In this document: positions 1 to 9,285 of the stretch, in pieces | How positions within the stretch are numbered: position 1 is the first letter of the stretch | Layout: each line of letters begins with the position of its first letter | NCBI RefSeq assembly: GCF_038738535.1 | Contig: NZ_CP046128.1 | Coordinates: forward strand, 1,922,001-1,986,000 | Reading direction: 5' to 3' | Source: Bacillus pumilus | GTDB taxonomy: Bacteria; Bacillota; Bacilli; Bacillales; Bacillaceae | Length of the DNA stretch: 64,000 nucleotides | Notes under the pieces: model-generated | Database searches by the model: none | What the model saw: the letters and a program-made list of their open reading frames with translations, nothing else | What the model was told of the DNA's origin: nothing | Translations under genes and position numbers: made by a program

Positions 1-680
<680 letters not shown>

Positions 681-797
681 TTATAGTGTTCAAATTATAA
701 CAAGATTTCAGACGCTTGGAAAGCACTTTTCCAGAAAAATACCGAACTTAAATAATAGATCAGATCAAAATGTTCGTTTTTAGAATATTCAAGCATC

Positions 798-826
798 AAA
801 AAAGCACCCTTCTGAGCAAAGGGTGC
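798..826 (-). terminator. Terminator after ypwA
   Basis: On the minus strand GCACCCTT and AAGGGTGC form an 8-bp stem followed by six T, just past the ypwA stop. Confidence 0.92.
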
Positions 827-833
827 CTTTTAT

Positions 834-2339
834 TTAAGATAAATACAATTTCGTATATTTATCTGTTAAATAATCGATTAAATATTGCACATTTAATTCC
901 TCACCAGTCGCATCTTGAATGATTTCAGATGGTTTTTTGCGTTTTCCATGCTGGTGGACATGTTCTGTGAGCCATTCTTTTATCGGTGCAAAAGACCCAT
1001 TTTGAATCAGCTCATCAAAATTCGGTAAATCTTTGATCATTTGGTGCTTTAGTTGCGCCGCATACATATAACCAAGCGCATATGAAGGGAAATATCCAAA
1101 GCTTCCATCAGACCAGTGAACATCCTGCAAAATGCCGAGTGCATCATTAGGAGGCGTAATGCCAAGATACGCTTTATATTTTTCATTCCACAGTGTAGGC
1201 AGGTCTTCAACTGCTACTTCTTCATTAAAAATCGCTTTTTCAATTTCATAGCGGATGATAATGTGAAGCGGATACGTCAGTTCATCTGCCTCAATTCGAA
1301 TGTAAGTCGGCTTCGATTCATTCACTGCATGCACAAAGTCTTCTAAAGAGACATCTTTAAATTGCTCAGGAGACGCTTCTTGCAGCTTATGATAATACGT
1401 TTTCCAGAAATCTTCATGTCTGCCGATAAAATTCTCAAAGAAAAGAGACTGTGATTCATGGATCCCCATTGATGTGCCATCACATAATAGCGTTCCGCTC
1501 AGTGCCTCATCAATGTTTTGCTCGTAGATGGCATGACCACACTCATGAATCGTGCCAAAGATCGCCATCCGAAAATCATGCTCATCATAACGGGTCGTCA
1601 CACGAACGTCCCCTCTGCTCAATGTCACAGCAAACGGATGAACCGTTGTATCCAGACGTCCTGCGTCAAAGTCATACCCCAATTCTTTTAAGAAGAAGAG
1701 ACTCAGTTCCTTTTGTTTGTCGATCGGAAAACTTTTCGATAAAAATGAAGTATCCGGCTTATGAGGAGAGGCTTCGATTTTTTTCACGAGAGGAACAATG
1801 GCATCACGAAGTGCACCAAACTTTTGATCGAGCTGTTCAACTGTCATATCTGGCTCATAGTTATTGAGCAGCACATCGTATGGCGTTTGTTTCACGCCCC
1901 AATATTGAATAAAGCGCTTGTTAAAATCAATGAGCTGTTTTAAGTATGGTGCAAAGAGTGAAAAGTCTGATTTCTCCCTTGCTTCTACCCAGACATGCTC
2001 TGCTTTTGATTGCAAAATCGAGTATTCTTTAAATTCTTCTTTCGGAATTTTGCTGTTTTCATCATACTCTTTTTGTGATAATTCGAGCGCCTTTTGTGTA
2101 TCTTTTGACAGCTCATCTCGATGTTTGTTTAATGCGTGAAGAAGATCTCTCATTTCATCAGAAGTCTTCATATTAAAAATATCACTTGATAATTGACCGA
2201 TGGTTTCAGCTCTGAAATCGGCGCTTTTTTTAGGCGCCTGTGTTCTAGAGTCCCAATAAAGTAAATGGAGCGCCTCCGTATAATGGGCGATTTTTCCTAG
2301 TAATTGATAAAACGCTTTCTCTTTTGCTTCAAGACTCAT
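834..2339 (-). CDS. ypwA: Metallo-carboxypeptidase, M32 (carboxypeptidase Taq) family
   Basis: A 501-aa cytosolic zinc carboxypeptidase that removes C-terminal residues from peptides. The zinc motif HECGH is at residues 265-269 and the third ligand is probably the Glu in GIHESQSLF near residue 295. The length is the usual one for M32 enzymes. The start follows a GGGGG-type ribosome site about 8 nt upstream. It sits between ypvA and xpt, as ypwA does in B. subtilis, and has its own strong terminator (798-826). The physiological substrate is unknown. The family assignment is secure; the symbol rests on order and similarity. Confidence 0.92.
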   Translation of the reverse strand: MSLEAKEKAFYQLLGKIAHYTEALHLLYWDSRTQAPKKSADFRAETIGQLSSDIFNMKTSDEMRDLLHALNKHRDELSKDTQKALELSQKEYDENSKIPKEEFKEYSILQSKAEHVWVEAREKSDFSLFAPYLKQLIDFNKRFIQYWGVKQTPYDVLLNNYEPDMTVEQLDQKFGALRDAIVPLVKKIEASPHKPDTSFLSKSFPIDKQKELSLFFLKELGYDFDAGRLDTTVHPFAVTLSRGDVRVTTRYDEHDFRMAIFGTIHECGHAIYEQNIDEALSGTLLCDGTSMGIHESQSLFFENFIGRHEDFWKTYYHKLQEASPEQFKDVSLEDFVHAVNESKPTYIRIEADELTYPLHIIIRYEIEKAIFNEEVAVEDLPTLWNEKYKAYLGITPPNDALGILQDVHWSDGSFGYFPSYALGYMYAAQLKHQMIKDLPNFDELIQNGSFAPIKEWLTEHVHQHGKRKKPSEIIQDATGEELNVQYLIDYLTDKYTKLYLS

Positions 2340-2413
2340 ACGTTTGTTCCCCCAATCAATAAAATATGTATGTACGTTTCAAGGCTACTTCAAGGAATGT
2401 TCTTTTGTCAATG

Positions 2414-2444
2414 AAAAAGGAGGATACTCAGATGGTATCCTCCT
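2414..2444 (-). terminator. Terminator after ypvA
   Basis: On the minus strand a 10-bp stem (AGGAGGATAC with GTATCCTCCT) is followed by TTTTTCATT. It separates ypvA from ypwA. Confidence 0.88.
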
Positions 2445-2466
2445 CTTTTCCTCGTTCGGGCGTTAT

Positions 2467-4398
2467 TTAGATGATTGGCTTGACTGGCAGAACGGATTCA
2501 ATTTTACTTTGAAGCTCTGTATCTTCCTTACGGTCAAAATAAATATGAATGGTTCCTGCATCTTGGCTTGTCCGAATCAGCCTTCCAATACCTTGTCGCA
2601 AGCGCAGCAGCATATACGGAAGGTCAACTTCAGCACGAGCATCCTTTGCTTCATTCCGTTTTGCCTCAAATACCGGATCATGAGGCGGGTAAGGAAGTCC
2701 CCAGATGATCACATTTGTTAGTGATTGCCCTGGAATATCCAGCCCTTCCCAAAGGTGAACAGAGCATAACACGGATGTCTCATCTGCTTGGAACTTTTGA
2801 ACAATCGTGCTGATTTCCTCGTCTCCCTCAAAATACACGTGGAAAGGCAGTGATTCATCCGATGCCTCAAGCTGCTTTCTAAAGAAATGAAGTTCATCAA
2901 ATGAAGGGAACAAAATCAGAGATCGTCCTCCGTTTTCTTTCAGCTGAGTGATCACTTGCTGTCCTTTTGCCTCTTGCTCTTGAAGCTGCTGAATCCCGTG
3001 GAAATAAATCTTCATTTGCTCATCGTAATCATACGGAGAAGCGACACTCATTGATAAATAATCTTTGATCCCAAGACTTTCAGCTAAATAATCAAAGGAT
3101 TGATTTTCAGACAATGTAGCAGAAGAGAAAATGTATGGTCTTTTTTGCGAGAATACTTTTTCACCAAGCACCTCTGCGACTGTCTTTGGCATCACAACAA
3201 ATGTCGTATCTAACTCCTGCTTTTCAAGCCAGCTAATCGCATTTTTTTGATATAGCGACAGAGAATACGCCATTTGTTCAATGTACTCTTCCACAACAGA
3301 CAATTCGTATTGATCGATTGTATACATCTCTGATTCAAACACAAGTGCTTCTCCGATTTTTTCAAGCAAATCACATAATTCACTTGCAGACCGCTTCACT
3401 TCATCCACACGTCCAATTTCAAGTCGATGCGAGCCCTTGATTTCTTTGGCATGTGTTTTTAAGAGATAGAAGAACTCATCGTTTGTGGCAAGTGCATCTT
3501 CAACGAGCTCGGCAAACTCTTCACGTATATCGTTTTGCAACAGGCGCTCTAAAAATGTTTCGAGCATTGATTGCTTCACTCGGTACGTCAGTGCTTTTTG
3601 TGCGGCGAATTCAAGAAGGTGCCCTTCATCAAATACGACGGAGCTATGTTCTGGAAGCAGCGGAAGCTGGCCCTCGCGTTTGCGGGATTCCTTCGTCCAC
3701 ACATGCTCCATGTAAAAATCATGAGAACAGATGATGAGATCGGTTGCTTTCCGGTAATGATCTCTTGATAAATTCAGACCGCAGCGATGACGCATATCGC
3801 ACGTCAAGCAGTCTTGAAACGAATCATAGCCAATGCGTGACCATTCATCATTTGATAGTTCTGGATACTCTTTTCGATCACCATACGGATAAAAGTTTTG
3901 CATGCCATGTGATTCATGAACAAATGAAGGAAGCGATTCATAAATATCGAGCCACTTCTCATCATCTTCACGCTGCATGGTTTTCTCTAGTTTCTTTAAG
4001 CATAAATATTGGTCATGCGACTTACTTAATCTCGCATCTATTTGAATATCAAGGTGATTGGCAATTTTATAGATATCACCCTCTTGTTTCACCAGCTGTT
4101 CAATTAACGTTTCGTCTGCACATGCAATAATCGCAGGTTTCCCTGTATACCTTGCATATGTGACCGCAAATAATAGATAGACGATGGTTTTGCCTGTGCC
4201 TACCCCAGCTTCGGCAAACATCACACTTTTTTCTTTAAAGGCTCTTTCTAGTTGAAAAGCCATAAATATTTGTTCATCTCGAAGATCAAAGCCCTTTTCT
4301 GGCAAAATGTCATAGAACACATCACCAATCCAGTTGCCCAGTTCTTCGTAAAAATTATGTTCTTTTGATAATGAAAAAGGCAAACGAGATGCTGTCAC
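2467..4398 (-). CDS. ypvA: DinG/XPD-type superfamily 2 DNA helicase
   Basis: ATP-dependent helicase of the DinG/XPD group, without an exonuclease domain. Motifs seen: Walker A GVGTGKT near residue 65, DEGH in VVFDEGHLLE (motif II), and QGIGRLIRT (motif VI). Four cysteines lie between motifs Ia and II (one in YLCLKK, then CLTC and C in the SFQDCLTCDMRHRC stretch), the place and pattern of the XPD/DinG 4Fe-4S cluster. The reading frame can begin with TTG at 4407, but the GGGGG site lies 9 nt before a GTG at 4398, chosen here (643 aa). It resembles B. subtilis YpvA, whose cellular role is not established. It is distinct from the larger dinG at 24-27 kb. Confidence 0.88.
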   Translation of the reverse strand: MTASRLPFSLSKEHNFYEELGNWIGDVFYDILPEKGFDLRDEQIFMAFQLERAFKEKSVMFAEAGVGTGKTIVYLLFAVTYARYTGKPAIIACADETLIEQLVKQEGDIYKIANHLDIQIDARLSKSHDQYLCLKKLEKTMQREDDEKWLDIYESLPSFVHESHGMQNFYPYGDRKEYPELSNDEWSRIGYDSFQDCLTCDMRHRCGLNLSRDHYRKATDLIICSHDFYMEHVWTKESRKREGQLPLLPEHSSVVFDEGHLLEFAAQKALTYRVKQSMLETFLERLLQNDIREEFAELVEDALATNDEFFYLLKTHAKEIKGSHRLEIGRVDEVKRSASELCDLLEKIGEALVFESEMYTIDQYELSVVEEYIEQMAYSLSLYQKNAISWLEKQELDTTFVVMPKTVAEVLGEKVFSQKRPYIFSSATLSENQSFDYLAESLGIKDYLSMSVASPYDYDEQMKIYFHGIQQLQEQEAKGQQVITQLKENGGRSLILFPSFDELHFFRKQLEASDESLPFHVYFEGDEEISTIVQKFQADETSVLCSVHLWEGLDIPGQSLTNVIIWGLPYPPHDPVFEAKRNEAKDARAEVDLPYMLLRLRQGIGRLIRTSQDAGTIHIYFDRKEDTELQSKIESVLPVKPII

Positions 4399-4472
4399 CT
4401 GCTTCAACCCCCAACTTTTGAATCATTCAGACATTCAATAGTAACATTTATGCTGGGGAATGACAATCTTTT

Positions 4473-4670
4473 TTACGACCGCAAACGATGTTGATAGGTT
4501 TCTTTCATTAAAAATGCATGCTCTGAACGCTCTATGTAAGCCTGAGCAAGTGCTAAATCTTCGATGGCTGCTGTCAACTGAGCAGATTGTCCACCTTCTT
4601 GCCCTTCAATTTTTTGAGCAGTCGAAGCGAGTGCTTTTTGGATTAACTGAAATTGATCATATTGTATCAT
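4473..4670 (-). CDS. Small conserved protein of unknown function, 65 aa
   Basis: A 65-residue soluble, mostly helical, Ala/Gln-rich protein with a good ribosome site (AAGAGGTG, 7 nt before ATG). No signal peptide, membrane segment or known motif is visible. It lies between rlmL and ypvA, all on the minus strand, about 75 nt upstream of ypvA, so it may be co-transcribed with it. I could not assign it to a named family. Confidence 0.65.
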   Translation of the reverse strand: MIQYDQFQLIQKALASTAQKIEGQEGGQSAQLTAAIEDLALAQAYIERSEHAFLMKETYQHRLRS

Positions 4671-4740
4671 GGAGACACCTCTTTTTTTAAAATCAAGTTC
4701 AGTTTATTCCGTCCCGTGAAGGTTTATACCTTTCTGCGAT

Positions 4741-4770
4741 AAAAAAAGCCACACCTTCTGTAGGTGTGAC
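4741..4770 (-). terminator. Terminator after rlmL (bidirectional)
   Basis: CACACCT and AGGTGTG (4750-4756, 4762-4768) form a 7-bp stem with a T-run on both sides, so it can act on either strand. It lies immediately past the rlmL stop. Confidence 0.88.
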
Positions 4771-4776
4771 CATTTT

Positions 4777-5931
4777 TTATGATTCAGTTGTCTGTTTTCT
4801 AGGCGGGCGTTTTCCCCAATATTGGTAATAGTCTGTTTTAATATAACCATTAAACAGTTTTCTCTTTTTCGTTGCTTTTCTGCCGAAGCACTCTTCGAAC
4901 TTTTCGTGTGACGTTAAGATGTAAATGGACCAAGTATCTAGGCTCTTAAATGCTTCGCCCATTCCTTGATACATTTTTTCAACAGCTGGTTTATCACTGA
5001 GTCGTTCTCCGTAAGGCGGATTTCCGACAATCACACCATACTCTTCTTTCGTTTGAAAGTCTTTCACTTGCATTTGTTTAAATTGAATCAATTCACTTAG
5101 ACCAGCTTCTTCAGCATTCATTTGTGCAATGTCTACCATCCGATGGTCGATATCACTTGCAATAATGTGGAGCGGCTGATCATACTTTGCTTTTTCTTCC
5201 ACTTCGTGACGCGCTTTGTTCCAAACGTCTTCACCAATCCATTCCCATGACTCGGACGCAAATTCCCGGTTAAATCCTGGGGCAATGTTTTGTCCTATCA
5301 TGGCCGCTTCAATAGCGATTGTTCCTGACCCGCAGAAAGGGTCAACAAACGGACGGTCAGGTGTCCAGTTTGTTAATAGCACGAGTGCAGCCGCAAGGGT
5401 TTCTTTAATAGGTGCTCCGCCTTGATCCGTACGGTACCCTCGTTTATGAAGACCCACACCAGATGTATCAAGCGTGAGCACAGCTTTATCTTTTAAAAGG
5501 GCAACCTCAATTTTATACTCAGGTCCTGTTTCTTCAAGCCATTCAGACTGTATGTTGTAAGAGGATATGAGCTTTTGCGCGATCGCCTTTTTGACGATAC
5601 GCTGACAATCCGGCACACTGGCAAGCTGTGATTTCACAGATTTACCGATGACAGGGAACGTGCTGTTTTTCGGTAAAAAAGAGGACCAGTCAATCGCCTT
5701 CGTCCGTTCAAACAGCTCATCGAATGTTTTTGCCGAAAATTCAGCTACTTGTACCTTAATCCGGTCTGCTGTACGCAGCCAAAGGTTCGCACGGCAAATC
5801 GCAAGAGCATCCCCCTCGAAAATCACTTTTCCATTGTCTACTGTGCAGTCATAGCCAAGGTCTCTTACTTCTTTTGCAACAATCGCTTCAATTCCCATTG
5901 GAGCTGTTGCGATGAGTGTATAGGTTTTCAT
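4777..5931 (-). CDS. rlmL: 23S rRNA guanine-N2 methyltransferase, RlmL/YpsC family
   Basis: SAM-dependent rRNA methyltransferase (384 aa). An N-terminal THUMP RNA-binding region (about residues 40-155) is followed by a Rossmann-type methyltransferase domain with VDPFCGSGTIAIEAA (SAM-binding motif I) and the catalytic motif NPPYGER. The length matches the single-domain Bacillus YpsC/RlmL form, which lacks the fused RlmK part of enterobacteria. It follows rnpB and the rnpB terminator, as in B. subtilis. Substrate (G2445 by E. coli numbering) is inferred from the family. Start: ATG 5931 behind AGGTG. Confidence 0.93.
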   Translation of the reverse strand: MKTYTLIATAPMGIEAIVAKEVRDLGYDCTVDNGKVIFEGDALAICRANLWLRTADRIKVQVAEFSAKTFDELFERTKAIDWSSFLPKNSTFPVIGKSVKSQLASVPDCQRIVKKAIAQKLISSYNIQSEWLEETGPEYKIEVALLKDKAVLTLDTSGVGLHKRGYRTDQGGAPIKETLAAALVLLTNWTPDRPFVDPFCGSGTIAIEAAMIGQNIAPGFNREFASESWEWIGEDVWNKARHEVEEKAKYDQPLHIIASDIDHRMVDIAQMNAEEAGLSELIQFKQMQVKDFQTKEEYGVIVGNPPYGERLSDKPAVEKMYQGMGEAFKSLDTWSIYILTSHEKFEECFGRKATKKRKLFNGYIKTDYYQYWGKRPPRKQTTES

Positions 5932-5970
5932 TGTTTTATCACCTGTTTTCTCGTCCTTTTATGTATTCAA

Positions 5971-6007
5971 GATAAAAGCTCTCCATATGTTGAAATAGGA
6001 GAGCTTT
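5971..6007 (-). terminator. Terminator after rnpB
   Basis: AAAGCTCTCC and GGAGAGCTTT (5975-5984, 5998-6007) form a 10-bp stem with a TTTTATC tail on the minus strand, about 25 nt past the mature RNA end. Confidence 0.88.
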
Positions 6008-6030
6008 GTTTTCATCATGTTTATAATAAC

Positions 6031-6432
6031 GGATATAACGTTCTGTAAGCCATGTTTTGTTCCATCGTACTGCAAACGGCAAATGCCTCGTACTCAGGTG
6101 GTAATCATCTATCTACAGAATACTCTGTCCTTCTCTCCGTTTGGTTCCTTTGAGAAAGTTCCCCTACCAAGTTTGGGTTTCTCGCTCGAGGGGTTTACCG
6201 CGTTCCACTCTCACCATTTCTAGTGAGACTTCGTCACTGTGGCACTTTCAAGGATACTTTGCCATATCCTAAAAGGACGTAGGCATTTTTCCTGCCGTCA
6301 GCCTTTCCCAGGCTGCCCTGGCTTATTTTTTCGCCAGGCACGAACACTACGGGCATCTCAGCACCGTGCGAGCATGGACTTTCCTCTGCAATGTCTAAAA
6401 GCATTGCAGCGATTACCCGAACGTTAATCAAT
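6031..6432 (-). ncRNA. rnpB: RNase P RNA, type B (Bacillus)
   Basis: Catalytic RNA of RNase P, which matures tRNA 5' ends. On the minus strand the near-universal blocks are present: GAGGAAAGTCCATGCTC, CGGCAGGAAAAA, GACGAAGTCTCACTAGAA, TGGAACGCGGTAAACCCCTC, and near the 3' end ACAGTACGATGG-type and CATGGCTTACAGAACGTTA sequence. The 5' (ATTAACGTTCGGG) and 3' ends pair, as expected for P1. About 400 nt is the normal length. It sits between gpsB and rlmL, as in B. subtilis. Exact ends are estimated from the P1 pairing. Frames read across it are not genes. Confidence 0.97.
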
Positions 6433-6439
6433 AATCGTT

Positions 6440-6468
6440 ATTATAAACGACAATGACATCAGGCACAA
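6440..6468 (-). promoter_or_regulatory. SigA promoter of rnpB
   Basis: On the minus strand TTGTGC (6463-6468), a 17-nt spacer, and a perfect TATAAT (6440-6445). The predicted start, about 7 nt on, coincides with the 5' end of the RNase P RNA. Confidence 0.8.
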
Positions 6469-6485
6469 GCTTTTTTCAGCAAGGC

Positions 6486-6791
6486 TCAATCATAAAGTTT
6501 GCTGCCGAAAACGTGTTTCTCAAGGTTAGATAGTCTTTTTAAAATATCAAAGTTTGTTGTATTAGACTGTGCAGGCTGTCTTTTTCCTTGCTCAACGGCT
6601 TCTTCAAGCTGTTTAGACAAATGGAGGTTTTCTTGTTGAAGCTTTTCGATTTCTTGGTTGAATGTCTCATAGTCTTTAATGACCATATCTAAAAATTTAT
6701 CGACTTCTTCTTGTTTGTATCCTCTGACACCTGTTTTAAATTCTTTTTCTAAAATTTCTTTCGCAGAAAGCTTTACTTTATCAGCAAGCAT
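6486..6791 (-). CDS. gpsB: Cell division/elongation regulator GpsB
   Basis: Cytosolic, membrane-associated coiled-coil adaptor (101 aa) of the DivIVA/GpsB family that shuttles PBP1 (PonA) between side wall and septum. The conserved N-terminus [15 protein letters not shown] (here [14 protein letters not shown]) and [12 protein letters not shown] are present, followed by a coiled coil and the C-terminal trimerisation segment ending in HVFGSKLYD. The frame extends to 6818, but ATG 6791 follows AGGTG and matches the B. subtilis start. Its client ponA is also in this window (17186-19894). Confidence 0.96.
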   Translation of the reverse strand: MLADKVKLSAKEILEKEFKTGVRGYKQEEVDKFLDMVIKDYETFNQEIEKLQQENLHLSKQLEEAVEQGKRQPAQSNTTNFDILKRLSNLEKHVFGSKLYD

Positions 6792-6866
6792 CTTTTTCAC
6801 CTCATATCGTGAATTCATAGTATATTTTTTCAGAAATACGTGACGTTGTCAAATTTTCTCTTGCTT

Positions 6867-7409
6867 TTAGTCAAAAAACGGATCTTCTGCCTCAACTTGC
6901 GCTCTCAAATCATCCATTGTGATGTACATAATGGGGTAATCGGTATAGGTTTCCGCTTCTTTGATCATGTACTTTGGCGAGCCATCATGCTCAGGATCAT
7001 AAAGGGCGAGAAGGCCATCTGTTTTTTCAATAAAAAAACGGTTCTTTTGTTTAAATTGTGCCGGACTTTCATACGGTCTATGCGTGACACTTTCTACAAA
7101 ATCGGCCTGTGCAAGAATCCCCTCATACAACTCTTTGTTTTGTTCATTCCAGCGCTCTTCCTGTTCATAAAATGGTGTAATGACGGCCAGTTTTAACGCT
7201 GGATACTCCTCTTGAAGCTCAAATACCACTTCGGCAGTCCAGATTTCTGCCCCAAGCTGGCCTGATATGAGAACCCATTCCAGGCCTTCTTCAATCAGGG
7301 CTGTCAGCCTTTTTTGAAGCTCTGCTTTTATGTATTGAAGTGCAGGCTCGTCTTGTTTGAATATCCCAAGCTCAAATGGCTTGTACCCTGTGACAGCAAT
7401 AATTTTCAT
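6867..7409 (-). CDS. ypsA: YpsA, SLOG-superfamily (DUF1273) protein
   Basis: A 180-aa cytosolic protein with the Rossmann-like SLOG fold. The glycine-rich [10 protein letters not shown] near the N-terminus and the [14 protein letters not shown] segment (about residues 47-60) are typical nucleotide-type ligand-binding motifs of YpsA. YpsA is reported to affect cell division in Firmicutes; its ligand is unclear. Adjacent to gpsB with 75 nt between, same strand, as in B. subtilis. Start ATG behind AGGTG. Confidence 0.93.
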   Translation of the reverse strand: MKIIAVTGYKPFELGIFKQDEPALQYIKAELQKRLTALIEEGLEWVLISGQLGAEIWTAEVVFELQEEYPALKLAVITPFYEQEERWNEQNKELYEGILAQADFVESVTHRPYESPAQFKQKNRFFIEKTDGLLALYDPEHDGSPKYMIKEAETYTDYPIMYITMDDLRAQVEAEDPFFD

Positions 7410-7424
7410 TTTTTCACCTGCTTT

Positions 7425-7450
7425 TAAAAAAAGGGACTTCTAAAAGTCCC
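7425..7450 (-). terminator. Terminator after cotD
   Basis: GGGACTT and AAGTCCC form a 7-bp stem with a seven-T tail on the minus strand, directly past the cotD stop. Confidence 0.88.
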
Positions 7451-7458
7451 ATTTCACT

Positions 7459-7698
7459 TTATCTGTTACAGCAAGGTCCACCGCAGTTAAAGTGTTGATG
7501 TGTTGCCGGGTCCACCTGAGAAAACGTATGCGGGAAATAGTGAACATGTTTGAAATTTTGATGGTGAACATTTGTCACATGCTGCGGATGGATATGCGGC
7601 ACAATTGTTGTTGAATCGCTGTGTGTACAGCAATGATTCGTCGGATGAACAATTGGCTGTGTAACATTCGGCTGGCAATGATGATGATGATGGTACAT
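7459..7698 (-). CDS. cotD: Inner spore coat protein CotD
   Basis: A 79-aa, very His-rich coat protein (about 20 His) with paired Cys near both ends. The central block IVPHIHPQHVTNVHHQNF and HYFPHTFSQVDPATHQHF match B. subtilis CotD closely; the N-terminus carries an extra run of five His after MY. Known as a SigK-dependent structural protein of the inner coat. It has its own terminator (7425-7450) and a possible SigK-like promoter. The His/Cys content would allow metal binding, which is inference. Confidence 0.94.
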   Translation of the reverse strand: MYHHHHHCQPNVTQPIVHPTNHCCTHSDSTTIVPHIHPQHVTNVHHQNFKHVHYFPHTFSQVDPATHQHFNCGGPCCNR

Positions 7699-7733
7699 GT
7701 AGCATTCCCCTCTCCTTAATTTTCTTACATTAA

Positions 7734-7762
7734 CAATGTATGAATTAAGAGGTGTACATGTA
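7734..7762 (-). promoter_or_regulatory. Possible SigK promoter of cotD
   Basis: On the minus strand TAC (7760-7762), a 17-nt gap and CATACATTG (7734-7742) resemble the SigK pattern AC-N16/17-CATANNNTA, with one mismatch at the end of the -10. Position about 40 nt before cotD is suitable. Weak call. Confidence 0.35.
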
Positions 7763-7780
7763 CTAATGCATTAACCTATT

Positions 7781-7876
7781 TTAAAAGTTTGCAAGAAAAA
7801 CATCCTTATAGTTTGAAAACACAAAAGCGACCAAAATGACAACAAGAAAAAACAAGTAGAAAAGACCCTTATACAT
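7781..7876 (-). CDS. Putative 31-aa single-pass membrane peptide
   Basis: A 31-codon frame starts with ATG at 7876, 6 nt past a strong GAGGAGCG ribosome site, and ends with TAA at 7781. The peptide opens MYKGLFYLFFLVVILVAF, continues VFSNYKDVFLANF, and is one hydrophobic segment (about residues 4-21) with a short polar tail. It lies between mrfB and cotD on the same strand. I do not recognise it; the ribosome site and clean membrane helix argue for a real gene, but no homology was tested. Confidence 0.55.
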   Translation of the reverse strand: MYKGLFYLFFLVVILVAFVFSNYKDVFLANF

Positions 7877-8013
7877 GCTCTACGCTCCTCATTCAATATC
7901 TAACGTTATTTTACAGGATTCGTGACTTTTCTACAATAAAAGTGCTAAACAATTTTTATTTTCGGCCGAGAGCCGAACGTTGTCATGTTTTGCGCTTTCC
8001 CGGGCAATAATGT

Positions 8014-9261
8014 TCATTGCCCAGCTTTTCTCAAGAGCCGTTTTTTTCGCTTCTCAAGTTCTTCCGTGTCTCGCTGACTTAACGATGAGAAAGATAATAA
8101 CGATTCAGTGATGGATAGAGCTGACCTTGCATTTTTTTGACGATGCTCTTTACACTTCGCAAGCTCTATACCCGCTTTTAATGCTAAATGGACATCACTT
8201 GATTTAAATAATTTTTCCCATATTTGAACCGCTTCATCCCACTCGTTTTGTCGTTTATATTGTAAGGAAAGATCATAAGACGCCTGATTCGCATGCTCAA
8301 AATCAGCATCCGTTAATTTTTGCAAATGCTTCGTTGCTTCCTGTACATCACGATGAGCAAGATGCCACCTGGCGAGCGCATACTTCTCATTGTGTTCCTT
8401 TACCGCATCCTCAGATAGTATTTTTTTGGATAGATGAATGTAGAGGCTGATTAACGATAAGACGTCTAGTTCATTATGAGTCAAGATCCCTTCAATCAGC
8501 TTCGGATTTTGTTCCTTTAAAAAATGAAAATAAATCATCGGTGCCAAAAACCCCGGCGTGTCGTTTTCACGATGCACGTGCAGCTCTTCTTTTTCCACAA
8601 CGGATAGCGCCATTCGTTCATATTTATGCTTCCACAATCGTCTAGATCCGTGCAGAAGATCAAAATGTCCGAATTCAGGAAGTGCAGGGATTTGATCTCG
8701 TAAGAGCGTATGTCTCGTTTTCACTTGCGGCCAGTCGAACGATTTACCATTATAAGTAACCAATGATTCTACGTTCACTTCATCGAGAAAGCTTTTGTAC
8801 AGAGCCGCTTCATTTCCTGGATTGGTGAGCAGGTGCTGTTTCACCACCACTTTGTCGGAAAAGACACGTGCATGTCCAAGCAAGAAAATCATATTTCCCG
8901 TACCGCCAGATAATCCTGTTGTTTCTGTATCAAAGAAAAACAGCTCGTGCGGCTCGTACCCTTTAGCCGATAGCGAATGCTTGATGCCGCTTTCGTTCCA
9001 TGCCTCGATGATCTTCGGCAGTTCCGCAAACGAATAGCGCCCATGCTGATCTTCTAATGAATAGGTGACTTCCCGAATCAGACAAAAGGAATCCTCAAAG
9101 TGATAAGGAGATACACCTAATGTTTCCCATTCTTTTAAAAATGGGATATTGTCTGAAGTCACAGGCTGTGGTTGTCCTTCTAAAGTTTTCTGCCGGTTTT
9201 CATGTGTCTGATTGTGCGATAGGTGCTTCTTCATTCTGTTTAATTTCCCTTTTAAAGACAT
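8014..9261 (-). CDS. mrfB: Mitomycin repair factor B, DnaQ-like exonuclease with TPR tail
   Basis: A 415-aa protein matching B. subtilis YprB/MrfB, a metal-dependent exonuclease acting with MrfA in a repair pathway for mitomycin C lesions. The DEDD-type motif I FDTETTGLSGGTGN is near residue 110, YNGKSFDWPQVK (motif II) near 170 and HNELDVLSLI (motif III) near 262. The last 130 residues are helical repeats of TPR type. It begins 24 nt after mrfA, so the two form an operon. Start ATG 9261 has a somewhat long distance to AGGAGG. Confidence 0.93.
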   Translation of the reverse strand: MSLKGKLNRMKKHLSHNQTHENRQKTLEGQPQPVTSDNIPFLKEWETLGVSPYHFEDSFCLIREVTYSLEDQHGRYSFAELPKIIEAWNESGIKHSLSAKGYEPHELFFFDTETTGLSGGTGNMIFLLGHARVFSDKVVVKQHLLTNPGNEAALYKSFLDEVNVESLVTYNGKSFDWPQVKTRHTLLRDQIPALPEFGHFDLLHGSRRLWKHKYERMALSVVEKEELHVHRENDTPGFLAPMIYFHFLKEQNPKLIEGILTHNELDVLSLISLYIHLSKKILSEDAVKEHNEKYALARWHLAHRDVQEATKHLQKLTDADFEHANQASYDLSLQYKRQNEWDEAVQIWEKLFKSSDVHLALKAGIELAKCKEHRQKNARSALSITESLLSFSSLSQRDTEELEKRKKRLLRKAGQ

Positions 9262-9285
9262 GAGCAGGTGTCCCCCTCCTTTCCC

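Noticed and set aside
1116..2139. Several plus-strand frames of 60-138 codons within ypwA
   Set aside because: Antisense shadows of a full-length M32 peptidase with an intact active site; no ribosome sites.
6234..6431. Open frames of 62-68 codons on both strands at 6017-6431
   Set aside because: They lie within RNase P RNA, whose conserved blocks explain the sequence; they lack ribosome sites.
7961..8013. GC-rich inverted repeats after mrfB (TTCGGC/GCCGAA, GGGCAAT/ATTGCCC)
   Set aside because: No T-run on the minus strand follows either stem; they may be mRNA-end structures but cannot be called terminators.
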